Part shown: piece by piece, positions 31,180 to 40,530 of the stretch | Position numbering within the stretch: position 1 is the stretch's first letter | Layout: each line of letters starts with the position of its first letter | Source: Asparagopsis taxiformis | Lineage: Eukaryota > Rhodophyta > Florideophyceae > Bonnemaisoniales > Bonnemaisoniaceae | DNA length: 64,000 nt | Assembly (NCBI GenBank): GCA_030407315.1 | Contig: JALQPE010000172.1 | Location: 147,082 to 211,081, forward strand | Direction: 5' to 3' | The notes under the pieces: generated by a model | What the model saw: only the letters and a program-made list of their open reading frames with translations | The model's database searches: none | Told to the model about the DNA's origin: nothing | Translations under genes and position numbers: made by a program

Positions 31180-33057
31180 ATGAGCGCCATCAACGTAAAC
31201 CTCGACCGATACGACACTAATGCAACCGCACTCCTATCTCGCTCTTCACTTCTTCAAGGTGGTTCCCACCTCGCGTGGCGTGATCTTCGCATAGATGTGC
31301 CAATCAAGGTGCCAGCCAACGACGACATTGAATCCGCCCTGCCAAAGACTAAAACCATTCTCAACAATGTCTCCGGGTATGTTCAGCCCGGGCAGATTCT
31401 CTTCGTCATGGGCCCCTCTGGTTCGGGAAAGAGTACACTTCTAGACAGTCTCGCAGATCGTGTCAAACTTCCCGTAAATGGCACCCAAGTTCTCGATGGA
31501 AAAATTAAATCTCCTACAGCGCTCAAATCTGTCGCCAAATATGTACAACAAACTGACGACCTTCTCGGTGTCCTTACCGTTCGTGAGACGCTTGATAATG
31601 CCGCCGCACTTTACATCTCAGAGCCCGAACTAAGAAATGATGCTGTATCTGAAGTCATGGCTATTCTCGGGTTGACTGAACACGCCAATACCAAAATTGG
31701 TAACGCATTCCTCAGAGGTCTGTCTGGTGGACAAGTCCGACGTGTTTCCATTGGGTATGAGCTTGTTGCTGCTCCAAATCTCATGTTTCTCGATGAGCCG
31801 ACTTCTGGACTTGACAGTGCAACCGCTTACAATGTGATGGCGGAGTTGCGTCGTATTGCAAAGGAAAGTGGAATGTCAATGGTCATTACTGTACATCAAC
31901 CGAGTGAACTTGTGTTCGAAATGGCGGACACTTTTCTGCTCGTTTCCAATGGAAATATGTGCTATTTTGGAGCTGCAGACCAAGCCGCCAACTATTTTCG
32001 TGAACTAGGCTTTGAACAGCCACCTCGTACATCCGACATTGACTGGATGCTCGACCTTGTCAATAAGGATTTTGGTGACGTCGAAGCTGTGGAAAAAGTG
32101 TACAATAGTTGGCCCATTTCAGCGGAGTACAAAGATCTTCAAAAGGCGCTGGAACGATTGGGTGTACCGGCTGAAGCAGAATATGTACCCGTAGAGAAGA
32201 CGCGGTTACAATATCCCGTTGGATTTTTTCAGCAAACCAAGGTTCTCACGAAGAGAGGTATCCTCAATACTATTCGAAATCCTGCCGTCTTGTGGCTGCG
32301 ATTTGCAATGTATCTTGCGCTCTCCCTTATGATCGGTTTGGTATGGCTTCGTCTGGGTAACAGTGCTGCCGTCATCATTGAAACAAACAATGCCCTATTC
32401 TACATCTGTGCATTTATGATTTTCATGTCCATTTCTGTTTTACCGGCTTATTTAGAAGAGCGAACGGTGCTTGTTCGCGAACGAGCAAATGGAGCATACT
32501 CGGTGCCAGCATATATTCTCGCGCATACTCTGTATGAAATCCCGTATGTGTTCCTACTGGCATTGATGGCATCCACCGTCGTTTACTTTATGGTTGGGCT
32601 CACTGCTGGCGCCGATCGATTCTTTATATTTGTCGCCAATCTTTTCACATCTTTGTTCGTAGCGGAATCCATCATGGTGCTAATATCAGCTGTAATCCCG
32701 ATCCTGATCATCGGTATTGCGGCGGGTGCTATGACATTTGGTCTGTTCATGTGCATGATGGGCGCATTCATCAGTCTCGATAGAATAGGATGGTGGATTC
32801 GATGGGTGCAGTTTATTTCACTTCACTTCTATTCTTTTTCCACGTTCATGGTCAACCAATACCAAGACACAACGTTTACAGCCTCTCCGGACACCTTTCC
32901 ACCGTATCCCATTGACGTCGACGGTGATAGTATTCCGGCACAATTCGGCCTGGAGGAACGCATCTGGGTCAATTTTCTCGCACAGATTGCCATGATTGTT
33001 GTGTATAGATTATTGGCGGCCGCTTGGCTGCATGTTTTCATTCGCGGGAAGAAATAG
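31180..33057 (+). CDS. ABCG-family half-size ABC transporter
   Basis: 625 residues with the reverse ABC-then-membrane order of the ABCG (white/brown complex) subfamily. Walker A GPSGSGKST is near residue 78. The signature is LSGGQVRRVSIG near 181, Walker B LMFLDEPTSGLDSA near 203, and the H-loop TVHQPS near 238. The membrane half from about residue 375 has six predicted spans, with the typical ERTVLVRERANGAYSVPAYILA block near 427 and the late extracellular loop before the last helix. As a half-transporter it must dimerise. ABCG proteins export lipids, sterols or secondary products; the substrate here cannot be read from sequence. All nucleotide-binding motifs are intact. Confidence 0.9.
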   Translation: MSAINVNLDRYDTNATALLSRSSLLQGGSHLAWRDLRIDVPIKVPANDDIESALPKTKTILNNVSGYVQPGQILFVMGPSGSGKSTLLDSLADRVKLPVNGTQVLDGKIKSPTALKSVAKYVQQTDDLLGVLTVRETLDNAAALYISEPELRNDAVSEVMAILGLTEHANTKIGNAFLRGLSGGQVRRVSIGYELVAAPNLMFLDEPTSGLDSATAYNVMAELRRIAKESGMSMVITVHQPSELVFEMADTFLLVSNGNMCYFGAADQAANYFRELGFEQPPRTSDIDWMLDLVNKDFGDVEAVEKVYNSWPISAEYKDLQKALERLGVPAEAEYVPVEKTRLQYPVGFFQQTKVLTKRGILNTIRNPAVLWLRFAMYLALSLMIGLVWLRLGNSAAVIIETNNALFYICAFMIFMSISVLPAYLEERTVLVRERANGAYSVPAYILAHTLYEIPYVFLLALMASTVVYFMVGLTAGADRFFIFVANLFTSLFVAESIMVLISAVIPILIIGIAAGAMTFGLFMCMMGAFISLDRIGWWIRWVQFISLHFYSFSTFMVNQYQDTTFTASPDTFPPYPIDVDGDSIPAQFGLEERIWVNFLAQIAMIVVYRLLAAAWLHVFIRGKK

Positions 33058-33661
33058 TCGCCAGATTTGTCCGAGTATATATAGCACGACGTACGATGAT
33101 CCGTCACACTTCTGGATAGCGTGGAATGAGATGATTTCCTGTATATGCAACTAGCTGGACATCCTGTTTTGAGTAATCCTAACTAAACCAAAGTAGACTA
33201 GCACAACTGAAAAGGAAACTGACGTCTTACTGCATCATCACTGGATCAGAATGGAGCTCACAATGCACTAGTGGATGAATTATAAAACTCAGAAACTGAT
33301 CCGTTTCTATAATATTACGTTGGGGGTGTTATACCCTTCGGAGACACGATCGCCACTACCCGTTTGCAGCTCCACTGCGTATGTTGAACATAACACTTTA
33401 TACGAAGCTTGTGCGCATGGAACATCGCGGGTCGCAGACACCTTTCATGGTCAAAACTTTGGTAGCCGATCCTACTGGCAGGCGTTGGGCGTAGTAGCCC
33501 TGAAATGCTCTAATAATAAAATTAATGGAAAACGAATCAATTTCGTTGGAATTAGGACGGCACCACTTGAAGATACCGACCTCTGCCAAACCACGACCAC
33601 ATATTGAGATCCGTAACGCCTGAACACTCTGACTATCCGCGCCGCTGACGCCGTTGCGATT
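33058..33661. other. Intergenic region
   Basis: 604 bp between the ABCG and metaxin genes. A TATATATAG at about 33076 is just after the ABCG stop and too far from metaxin to be its promoter. Nothing else was recognised. Confidence 0.35.
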
Positions 33662-34726
33662 ATGCAACAGAGCGGCTTTGCTGAACATACTCCGTTTCCG
33701 TCTGGATCGCTCCAAACCACTCGCGAAATGTCTGGTTCAGGTATCACTGCGCGATTGTACACTGATTCTGGAGGATGGGGTTTGCCGACAATCGACGCAG
33801 ATGGATTAGCAGCGTTGGCTCTGTTACGCTTTTCGAACATTCCCTTCTCAATTTGTTCAGATGCATCGCCATCAATGACCTGTGCCAACGTGCTTCCAGT
33901 TGTAATTTTCGAGAATGAGCAAACATCCGAACCGTCCGTCTGCGCGGGACTACCAAGTCTAATTGCGCTTCTCACCGCAAATCTAACCTTGCCCGATCCT
34001 AACAAACATCTTACACCGTTCATGATTGCTGAGTCCACCGCATTCGCAACTCTTGTCACCTCTCGCTTTGGCCCAGCACGCCAGTACGAGTTTTTCATTG
34101 ATGACAAGAATTACGCAGACATTTATCACACGCTCTTAGCAAAAGATTCGCGCTTTCCACTCAATGCACTTCTCCCTTATTTGAAAAGGAGGGATGTTAG
34201 GCGCTCTTTGAAAGATCGCAAACCTGACGCGTTGTACTTTGACGCTGGCATTGCTCTGGCGGCGCTTTCAACTCGCCTCGGGGAGCGCAACAAGTTTTTC
34301 TATGGCGAGGAGCCTTCCGTCTTAGACGCCATTGTATTTGGGTACTTGGCTACTGTTTTGTATATTCCGCTACCGAGCACAGAATTGCGAGGTCAAATAG
34401 CCAAATTCAGCAATCTAGTTGCTTTTGTTGGCCGTATTCGTCAGTTGTTCTTCGTTTCCAGCTCTGATGGAAGTAGCCAGTATCTTATGGGTGAGCTGGA
34501 CGGCGAGAGCATCATGGAAGCCAAGCGACAGGAAGCACTGAAACGATCGAGATCGGCTTCATCTGGAAAAGAAGCACAAGGCGCATCGAATACGACTCAG
34601 AATTCTGACGAAAGCAAGGCTGAGAGCGAACGGAAGAGATGGAATAAGTACTTCATCTGGGGTTCTATTGCAGCATTTGCCGCCCACATTCTACTTGGTA
34701 ATGAGGTGGAATTTGAGTACGAGTAG
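33662..34726 (+). CDS. Metaxin-like mitochondrial outer-membrane protein (SAM complex)
   Basis: 354 residues; the second ATG at 33728 would give 332 and puts the N-terminus where animal metaxins begin. Metaxins are GST-fold subunits of the SAM machinery that inserts β-barrel proteins into the mitochondrial outer membrane. The N-terminal metaxin motif appears as LYTDSGGWGLPTIDADGLAA (from residue 31), followed by a thioredoxin-like half with LPVVIFEN. The C-terminal GST half contains EFFIDDKNYADIYHTLLA, FPLNALLPYLKRRD and the conserved FFYGEEPSVLDAIVFGYLA. A charged segment and a C-terminal hydrophobic tail (FIWGSIAAFAAHILLG, about 327-342) would anchor it. Its stop is 102 bp from the convergent CSN7 stop. 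Confidence 0.82.
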   Translation: MQQSGFAEHTPFPSGSLQTTREMSGSGITARLYTDSGGWGLPTIDADGLAALALLRFSNIPFSICSDASPSMTCANVLPVVIFENEQTSEPSVCAGLPSLIALLTANLTLPDPNKHLTPFMIAESTAFATLVTSRFGPARQYEFFIDDKNYADIYHTLLAKDSRFPLNALLPYLKRRDVRRSLKDRKPDALYFDAGIALAALSTRLGERNKFFYGEEPSVLDAIVFGYLATVLYIPLPSTELRGQIAKFSNLVAFVGRIRQLFFVSSSDGSSQYLMGELDGESIMEAKRQEALKRSRSASSGKEAQGASNTTQNSDESKAESERKRWNKYFIWGSIAAFAAHILLGNEVEFEYE

Positions 34727-34828
34727 GACGCACGCAAATGACAGGTTGGCAGCAAAAGTCGGCAACGCAAGATGTGTAAAGAGAAAGTTACGAGTATTTA
34801 TGCGCATGTACAGGTAGCGGGCGAGGTA

Positions 34829-35641
34829 TCACGAATCGAAGCGAGATCGAATAGAGCGTCCTTCAAACATACGTCGTTCATTCATAAGTTCCCTGCCGTG
34901 TCGTTCAAAACTATCCGAGGAATTGCGTTGCGAAATATCAACCCTAAGATTACGAAAGGTGTCAGCATTCACCGAACCATTAGCGACCACTTCCTTCTTC
35001 ACACGGGCGACATTGGCGGCGGCTGCAGCTTTTTGCTCCGACGCCAGCTTGGTCTGTGCGGTAATGTAGTTAATCTTGTCGTCAATCGCTGATACAAGCT
35101 GGTCGGATCGAACAACCCACGTCTTGAGAACGTCGATCATTTCCGTGACACCAGCCGGTGTCTGCACGTCTCTACCAGTCGCGCCCATGATTTCCACGAT
35201 TGCTGCGCGCTGATCCATGCGGGCGCGCACGAGCCCGGCGTAGATGGCGTCGAGGACGACGTCCTCGACTTGGCGGACGGTAGTTAGTGACAGCTTTTCC
35301 ATTAGCAGCGCGTAAGCGAGCAAGTTTTGACGCTTTGCTAGTGAAACAAGTGTGAGCATGCGAAGCTTCTTCCAGTGCTTTTCGGTGATCGGCGGAAAGG
35401 CATGCGGGTTGGATTGATAGTCGTCGACGGTTCCATAGGCAAATAGACGCAGTAGATCATAGTATTTTCGCTGTGCGGTTGTTTGTAGCGCTGATATGGA
35501 GCGTGTTTGCAGCAATTCACTGAAGACGTGCAGGGCGGGGTCGGATGTTGCCTGTTCGCAGATTTCAGCTGCAGCTTTCTCGCTGGCGGTATTTGCGGCG
35601 GAGAGATAGTATGCGAGTCGTTCATTAGATGAGGAGCCCAT
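34829..35641 (-). CDS. CSN7: COP9 signalosome subunit 7 (PCI domain)
   Basis: 270 residues from the ATG at 35641; the frame is open further upstream but only with a TTG. CSN7 is a PCI subunit of the COP9 signalosome, which removes NEDD8 from cullins. The match is good across the protein: VFSELLQTRSISAL, then YYDLLRLFAYGTVDDYQSNP near 80, HWKKLRMLTLVSLAKRQNLLAYALLMEKL near 110, and the winged-helix part VRQVEDVVLDAIYAGLVRARMDQ near 140 followed by a GRDV block near 175. A C-terminal helix with many Lys and Ala fits the family's helical bundle contact. The related eIF3m and CSN8 proteins do not show the FAYGT motif. Confidence 0.85.
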   Translation of the reverse strand: MGSSSNERLAYYLSAANTASEKAAAEICEQATSDPALHVFSELLQTRSISALQTTAQRKYYDLLRLFAYGTVDDYQSNPHAFPPITEKHWKKLRMLTLVSLAKRQNLLAYALLMEKLSLTTVRQVEDVVLDAIYAGLVRARMDQRAAIVEIMGATGRDVQTPAGVTEMIDVLKTWVVRSDQLVSAIDDKINYITAQTKLASEQKAAAAANVARVKKEVVANGSVNADTFRNLRVDISQRNSSDSFERHGRELMNERRMFEGRSIRSRFDS

Positions 35642-36213
35642 TGTTGAGCAGATGTTGATGGTTGGTCTGGGTGTCGGCAGTTGCAGCCGGATCAAAGTTG
35701 GAAATATTTCAAGTGTGACGGGATGTAAATTGTGCTGCAATACAACAATTCGTTTCCTATCTCGTTATCAACAGAACAGGTGAACTTGGTTGTATCATTT
35801 GGTTGCCACTCTCTGCTGATGTATGTTATCTAACAGTTAGAAGCATGGAAAAGTCCGACTGCTCCGTCTCCAGTCGTTGCAACTAAAGTTGCAACATTCA
35901 ATCGTTGCTTGAGTAGCTTGCCAGACAAACGCAATTTTTAATCCATTAAATATCCTCCAAGTGTTCATCCAAACATAGACACAATTTGCGAGCTTCTCGA
36001 CGTTGACCCGCTCCGCAATGCCGGTATCGCATTGTTCCTACCTAACCGGCACTGCCTCGACCATCGCCAGCTAGCCGCAACTAGCCTAGATCAATTCGCG
36101 CTAGCCTTTCCAAAACTGCAATCATAGCTCGCCCACGCAAACCTCTACTTGAACAACCACGCCCGCTGAAAAATCCCACGACAAACGCACCATATCATCA
36201 TCGAATCCAAGCG
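35642..36213. promoter_or_regulatory. Divergent promoter region of CSN7 and lipoyl synthase
   Basis: 572 bp separate the two start codons, which point outward. AT-rich patches lie at 35740-35960. No TATA box at the usual 60-70 nt from either ATG was found. Confidence 0.35.
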
Positions 36214-37323
36214 ATGGCAAGCTACCAGCACTCCAACCGCGATGTCGCATTTGCCAGCAACTACATCGCACTACCGACTCGTCAATCAAGCGCCCGCACT
36301 GCCGCGCTAAAAGGCGGCAGCGCACACCCGCGAAAGCGCCAATTGCGCACAACAATACTTTCCCAACAGACGCAAACGGCGCCAAACCAACCGCAGTATC
36401 CGCGAGTAGGGGTGCCACAGCCGGAAGGCAGGCGTCCGTCCTGGTTCCACGTGCCGGCGCCCGACGTAAATGCGGACGAATCGCGCTTTGCACAAATGTC
36501 CAAGGACCTGCACGGACTGAATTTGCACACGGTATGCGAAGAAGCAGCCTGTCCGAACATCGGGGAGTGCTGGAACGGCGGGACGGCCACCATCATGCTA
36601 CTGGGCGACACGTGCACGCGGGGGTGTCGTTTCTGTGCGGTAAACACATCTGCCACACCGCCACCGCCCGATCCGTCCGAGCCTTTCAATACGGCGGCCG
36701 CCGTGTCCAAGTGGGGCGTGGATTACATCGTGCTTACAAGCGTCGATCGAGACGACATGCCGGATGGGGGTGCGGGCCATTTCGCGCGCACAGTGGAGTA
36801 TCTCAAGGTTTACAAGCCGGATATGCTGGTGGAGTGTCTGGTGTCGGACTTTCGGGGCGATGTGGACGCTGTGACCACACTCGCTAATTCAGGTCTGGAT
36901 GTGTACGCGCACAACGTTGAAACGGTTGAGAGATTGCAGAAACATGTGCGCGATCCGCGCGCAGGGTATAGACAGAGTCTGGACGTGCTTCGGGTTGCCA
37001 AGGAGGCGAATAGTAAGGTGTATACTAAGACGAGTTTAATGCTTGGTTTGGGGGAGACTGATGAGGAGATTAGACAGGCTATGAGGGATATGAGGGAGGT
37101 CGGGGTGGATGTGCTGACGTTGGGGCAGTATTTGAGACCGACGGAAAGACATCTGAGTGTTGTGGAGTACGTCACACCGGAGAAATTTGCTATGTGGGAA
37201 CGGGAAGGAGTTGAGATGGGATTCCGATATGTCGCGGCTGGGCCGCTTGTGAGAAGTTCGTATAAGGCTGGGGAGTACTTTTTGGCAAACATGATTCGAG
37301 CAGACGGAGATAAACAAGCGTAG
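36214..37323 (+). CDS. LIP1p: Lipoyl synthase, plastid type
   Basis: 369 residues. Lipoyl synthase inserts two sulfurs into octanoyl groups on E2/H proteins, using one radical SAM 4Fe-4S cluster and one auxiliary cluster. The auxiliary-cluster cysteines are seen in [15 protein letters not shown] (C-x4-C-x5-C, near residues 107-121). The radical SAM triad is [10 protein letters not shown] (C-x3-C-x2-C, near 131-140). Other blocks are [44 protein letters not shown] and the C-terminal [10 protein letters not shown] with the conserved Arg-Ser-Ser-Tyr. The first 65 residues are rich in Ser, Thr, Arg and Gln with almost no acidic residues, a transit peptide. The [11 protein letters not shown] lead-in resembles the plastid rather than the mitochondrial enzyme. 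Confidence 0.93.
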   Translation: MASYQHSNRDVAFASNYIALPTRQSSARTAALKGGSAHPRKRQLRTTILSQQTQTAPNQPQYPRVGVPQPEGRRPSWFHVPAPDVNADESRFAQMSKDLHGLNLHTVCEEAACPNIGECWNGGTATIMLLGDTCTRGCRFCAVNTSATPPPPDPSEPFNTAAAVSKWGVDYIVLTSVDRDDMPDGGAGHFARTVEYLKVYKPDMLVECLVSDFRGDVDAVTTLANSGLDVYAHNVETVERLQKHVRDPRAGYRQSLDVLRVAKEANSKVYTKTSLMLGLGETDEEIRQAMRDMREVGVDVLTLGQYLRPTERHLSVVEYVTPEKFAMWEREGVEMGFRYVAAGPLVRSSYKAGEYFLANMIRADGDKQA

Positions 37324-37627
37324 AGTCGATCGAGAGCGTTTGTGATGAGAACAGCCACAACACGTCGAGTTGGTGTGCCATGTGCGCAGAGACGAGATTT
37401 TTTCCGATCTGAAGGCATAAATTTTAAAAAAATTAGTGGGATATAATATCTTACCTCTGTTCTCGTCCACACTTTGTGGAGGCATGCGCTGCATTCACAA
37501 AGTTCATTCCGCGATAACTAAACATCAAAACCGCATCTAAGTTTCATCGCACTCCGCCCCCAATCTCCCACTATGTAACCACCCACTGTCCCCAACTCGT
37601 CCATCCCACCCCACCATCAATCCCAAA

Positions 37628-38725
37628 ATGTCGGCCGCATTCCTCCCGTGCACTCCACTATCAACCCGCACCTTCACCCCGGCCCCACGCGCCGTAACCC
37701 GCCATGCGCCACGCATCCAAGTCGCCAAAATGTCCCTCAAGGACGACATTCTGCAGCGCGCCAAGGCCGACACGCAGCTACTCGCCAAAAACGCCGGGAA
37801 GATCCTGTCGGTAATTGCGATAACCGCGGCGCTATCCATGCCGCTCAACAACGCAATGGCAGCCTCCGGCGGCGGGCGCATTGGCGGCTCCAGTTTCCGC
37901 CGGCCACCGTCTGTGCAGCGCGTGGCTCCACGCGCGCCGAGTGGCGGCGGCGGCGGATACGGATACGGGTATGGCGGCTATTCGCCCTTCATGCCGTCGA
38001 TGTACATGAGCCCGTTCTTCCTGCCGTTCGGCGGCTTTGGCTTTGGCGGAGGGTTTGGCTCGTTGCTACTCTTCGGAACAGCCGCCGCCTTTCTGTACCA
38101 GTCCGTGCAAAACAGGGTTGTCGAGTCGGAATTCGAGGAGGCGACCGACCCGGTGACGTGTGTCAGCGTGCTGAAAATCGGCCTGCTGTCCACCGCGCGC
38201 TCGCTGCAGCTCGATCTGGACATGCTTGCGCGGTCGGCCGACACGGCAAGTGTGTCCGGACTGCAGTATGTGCTGCAGGAGACTTCGATGGCGCTGTTGA
38301 GAAACCCGGATTATTGGACGCATGCGAGCATTGATGTGAAGCAGGCGCGGCTGTCCAAGGCGGAGAATGAGTTTAATTCTGTATGTGTCGAGGAACGTCT
38401 CAAGTTGGATGAGGAGACGCTGAGTAATACTGGTGGGAGACGCAGTGAAATGCAGCGCGCTTCCGCGGCTGCATCAGATCTGTCCAAGGCGCCGAGCGAG
38501 TATATCGTTGTGACAGTCATTGTGGCCAGTAGCGGTGAGTTGATTACAAAGCTACCGAAGAGTATCGACGGCGCAGCGGATGTGCAGCGTGCGCTGCGAG
38601 CTGTCGCGGGTGTGGCGACGGATTCGTTGCAGGGCGTCGAGGTGATTTGGGCGCCGCAAAGTCTCAAGGACTCGGTGACGGAGCAGGAATTACTGGCGGA
38701 TCATCCGGAGTTGCGTTTGTTATAA
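37628..38725 (+). CDS. DUF1517 plastid protein with Gly-rich region
   Basis: 365 residues. The N-terminus is a likely bipartite plastid sequence: a Thr/Pro/Arg-rich transit part, then a hydrophobic stretch (IAITAALSMPLNNAMA, about 60-77) ending in a thylakoid-signal-like A-M-A. Next comes the family signature GGRIGGSSFRRPP and a Gly/Tyr-rich segment, a membrane helix near 138-160, and a soluble domain. The C-terminal block EYIVVTVIVASSGELITKLP with VEVIWAPQ and a final Glu/Leu-rich tail fits DUF1517 (PF07466), found in cyanobacteria, algae and plants. Its function is unknown; thylakoid or envelope membrane location is inferred. It follows the lipoyl synthase gene by 304 bp on the same strand. 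Confidence 0.82.
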   Translation: MSAAFLPCTPLSTRTFTPAPRAVTRHAPRIQVAKMSLKDDILQRAKADTQLLAKNAGKILSVIAITAALSMPLNNAMAASGGGRIGGSSFRRPPSVQRVAPRAPSGGGGGYGYGYGGYSPFMPSMYMSPFFLPFGGFGFGGGFGSLLLFGTAAAFLYQSVQNRVVESEFEEATDPVTCVSVLKIGLLSTARSLQLDLDMLARSADTASVSGLQYVLQETSMALLRNPDYWTHASIDVKQARLSKAENEFNSVCVEERLKLDEETLSNTGGRRSEMQRASAAASDLSKAPSEYIVVTVIVASSGELITKLPKSIDGAADVQRALRAVAGVATDSLQGVEVIWAPQSLKDSVTEQELLADHPELRLL

Positions 38726-39096
38726 GTGTTGTGCGTGTATAGGGCCGAGGTTGCGGCACGGTTGGGTTTGGTGACATAGATTTGGTTTACGTGATAAAGA
38801 GCGGTGCGGCAATAATTTAGAAATGACTTAATTTAACGGAAGATGATACGCGTAGTTGACTATCGATAGGTGGGTTACACACAATCACAGCGCAGTTTAC
38901 ACCGCCGCCTGCTTGCATCAGATTTGAATTCAACTCTCCCTTGCACACGACCATCCGCTTCGCGCTCAGCCATCGACGTGTCATGGGCCAAGCAAATCTA
39001 TAAACGTCGCAAACAAAAACTTTCTTGTTCAAGCTCATGAGCAAGACACGTAATTTACCTCGACATAGTACAATAATTCAATCAGTCATCCATAAC
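38726..39096. other. Convergent 3' intergenic region
   Basis: 371 bp between the stops of the DUF1517 and fasciclin-Hint genes. It probably holds both polyadenylation sites. Nothing else was seen. Confidence 0.35.
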
Positions 39097-40530
39097 CTAA
39101 TATACGTCAGCGCCGCTCGGTAGCCGCCAAGCAAATCGCTCATCACCGTTATAAAACATTGCGCCAAGCGGTTCAACAACTCCCAATCTCACAAGAGTTC
39201 TGATTGGCGCCAGAAGCACATGTGCCAATCTCGGATGCACATGGCTGGTATACGTTGAAACTACAACACCATTCACGACAATGTCACCATGTAAAGTATG
39301 CGGTGCTATCAGTCCACGTTGCATCACAGTTTGCACCTTGGTCACGCGTGAATTTCCGTGCAAAGTCTGCAGCACATCTCCGACGCGCACCGACCTCGCC
39401 GTTGTCAGTCTATTATTCGCGTACAAGTAGTGGCCATCTGACAGCGTAACAACATGGTCACTGGCGGTTGTGATCTGCACAAATCTGTACAACCCATGCA
39501 TAGTCCTATGAGTAAACAAGTAGATCGGACTTGTGTGCCGTTGCGACACGTGCACATGGTGTCCGGGCGCCAGGTCGGATAGACGCAGGTCGGAGCCGTC
39601 AGCGAGACGGACGCGTGCCGAGGCGGGGAAGCAGGCGGGTTCATCGGAGGCGTCTGGAGAGGGGGATTGTGGGGTTGGTGTAGCGGCGGATTCTGGAGCG
39701 GTAGTCGGCGATTGTGTGGGCGTGATTGTGGTAGATGTGGGTGTAGGATCGATAGCCTCGGTAGACGTGTCGGGATCCAACGCTGGATCGAAAGCATCGT
39801 CGGCTGCGTCCTGCGGCGGGGTGATGACGGGGGTCGGACTGGTCGTCGGAAGTTGAACGGGCGGGATGGTTGGGGCGCCATCGGACGGGTCTTGTAGAAG
39901 CTCGGGTGGAACGGGCTCTCGGAAAAGGAGACGATCAATGGTGTGGAGTATGCCATTTGAGGCGCGTACATCGGCAAAACTTAGAACAATAGCAGGATCT
40001 GGGATGTCTGGGGCGCCATCAGCGAGGGCGTTGCTCAACAAGGAAATTTGGTCTCCGGTTAAGGTGACAAACGGTTGGTCGGCACCTATTCTATCCGAAG
40101 TAGTCTCAACGATGCCAGTGTGATACTGCAGCACGCCAGTGAGACCGTTTACGAGATCATCTTGAAACATGTTGTTGAACAAGTGTTCAAAAAAGGTGTA
40201 TGTTTGTCGTTCGTTGTTGGGGTTGAAACCGAGATCAATGGCCGACTGGCGAAAAGCATCGTCATTGGGGGCAAGAAAGGTGATACCGTCATCGGTGTTC
40301 TCCATGAGCACGGTCTGAAACTGTGTACGGGCGATGAGGGTGACAAGAATGTCCATATCCTTTCCATTGTCGTCAAATTGGGCGGGTCGACTGGTAGCGG
40401 AAACGAGGTCATAGAGTGTGCGGGACGCATCTTGACGAAGGGCGGTTGGATGGGCGTGAGACAAGTGGAGGAGAGAGATGAGTAAGAAGACGAGGAGACG
40501 CATGAGAGAAACGGAACGAAACAAGAGCAT
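39097..40530 (-). CDS. Secreted fasciclin (FAS1) protein with C-terminal hedgehog-type Hint domain
   Basis: 477 residues from ATG 40530; the in-frame ATG at 40503 starts directly at a strong signal peptide (MRLLVFLLISLLHLSHA). A FAS1 adhesion domain covers about residues 35-215, with ITFLAPNDDAFRQ, VLQYHTGIV and the closing SNGILHTIDRLLF. A Pro/Thr/Ser-rich linker runs to about 298. The rest is a Hint module: the catalytic-type Cys begins CFPASARVRLADG (C300), the hedgehog-like LSDGHYLYANN follows with H367 and RVGDVL, and the end reads GLIAPHTLHGDIVVNGVVV, the equivalent of the hog GTVVVDGV strand. Hint domains cleave the chain at the Cys and pass the ester to a nucleophile, so the FAS1 part could be released and lipid-modified (inference). 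Hint proteins are known in red algae. Confidence 0.83.
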   Translation of the reverse strand: MLLFRSVSLMRLLVFLLISLLHLSHAHPTALRQDASRTLYDLVSATSRPAQFDDNGKDMDILVTLIARTQFQTVLMENTDDGITFLAPNDDAFRQSAIDLGFNPNNERQTYTFFEHLFNNMFQDDLVNGLTGVLQYHTGIVETTSDRIGADQPFVTLTGDQISLLSNALADGAPDIPDPAIVLSFADVRASNGILHTIDRLLFREPVPPELLQDPSDGAPTIPPVQLPTTSPTPVITPPQDAADDAFDPALDPDTSTEAIDPTPTSTTITPTQSPTTAPESAATPTPQSPSPDASDEPACFPASARVRLADGSDLRLSDLAPGHHVHVSQRHTSPIYLFTHRTMHGLYRFVQITTASDHVVTLSDGHYLYANNRLTTARSVRVGDVLQTLHGNSRVTKVQTVMQRGLIAPHTLHGDIVVNGVVVSTYTSHVHPRLAHVLLAPIRTLVRLGVVEPLGAMFYNGDERFAWRLPSGADVY

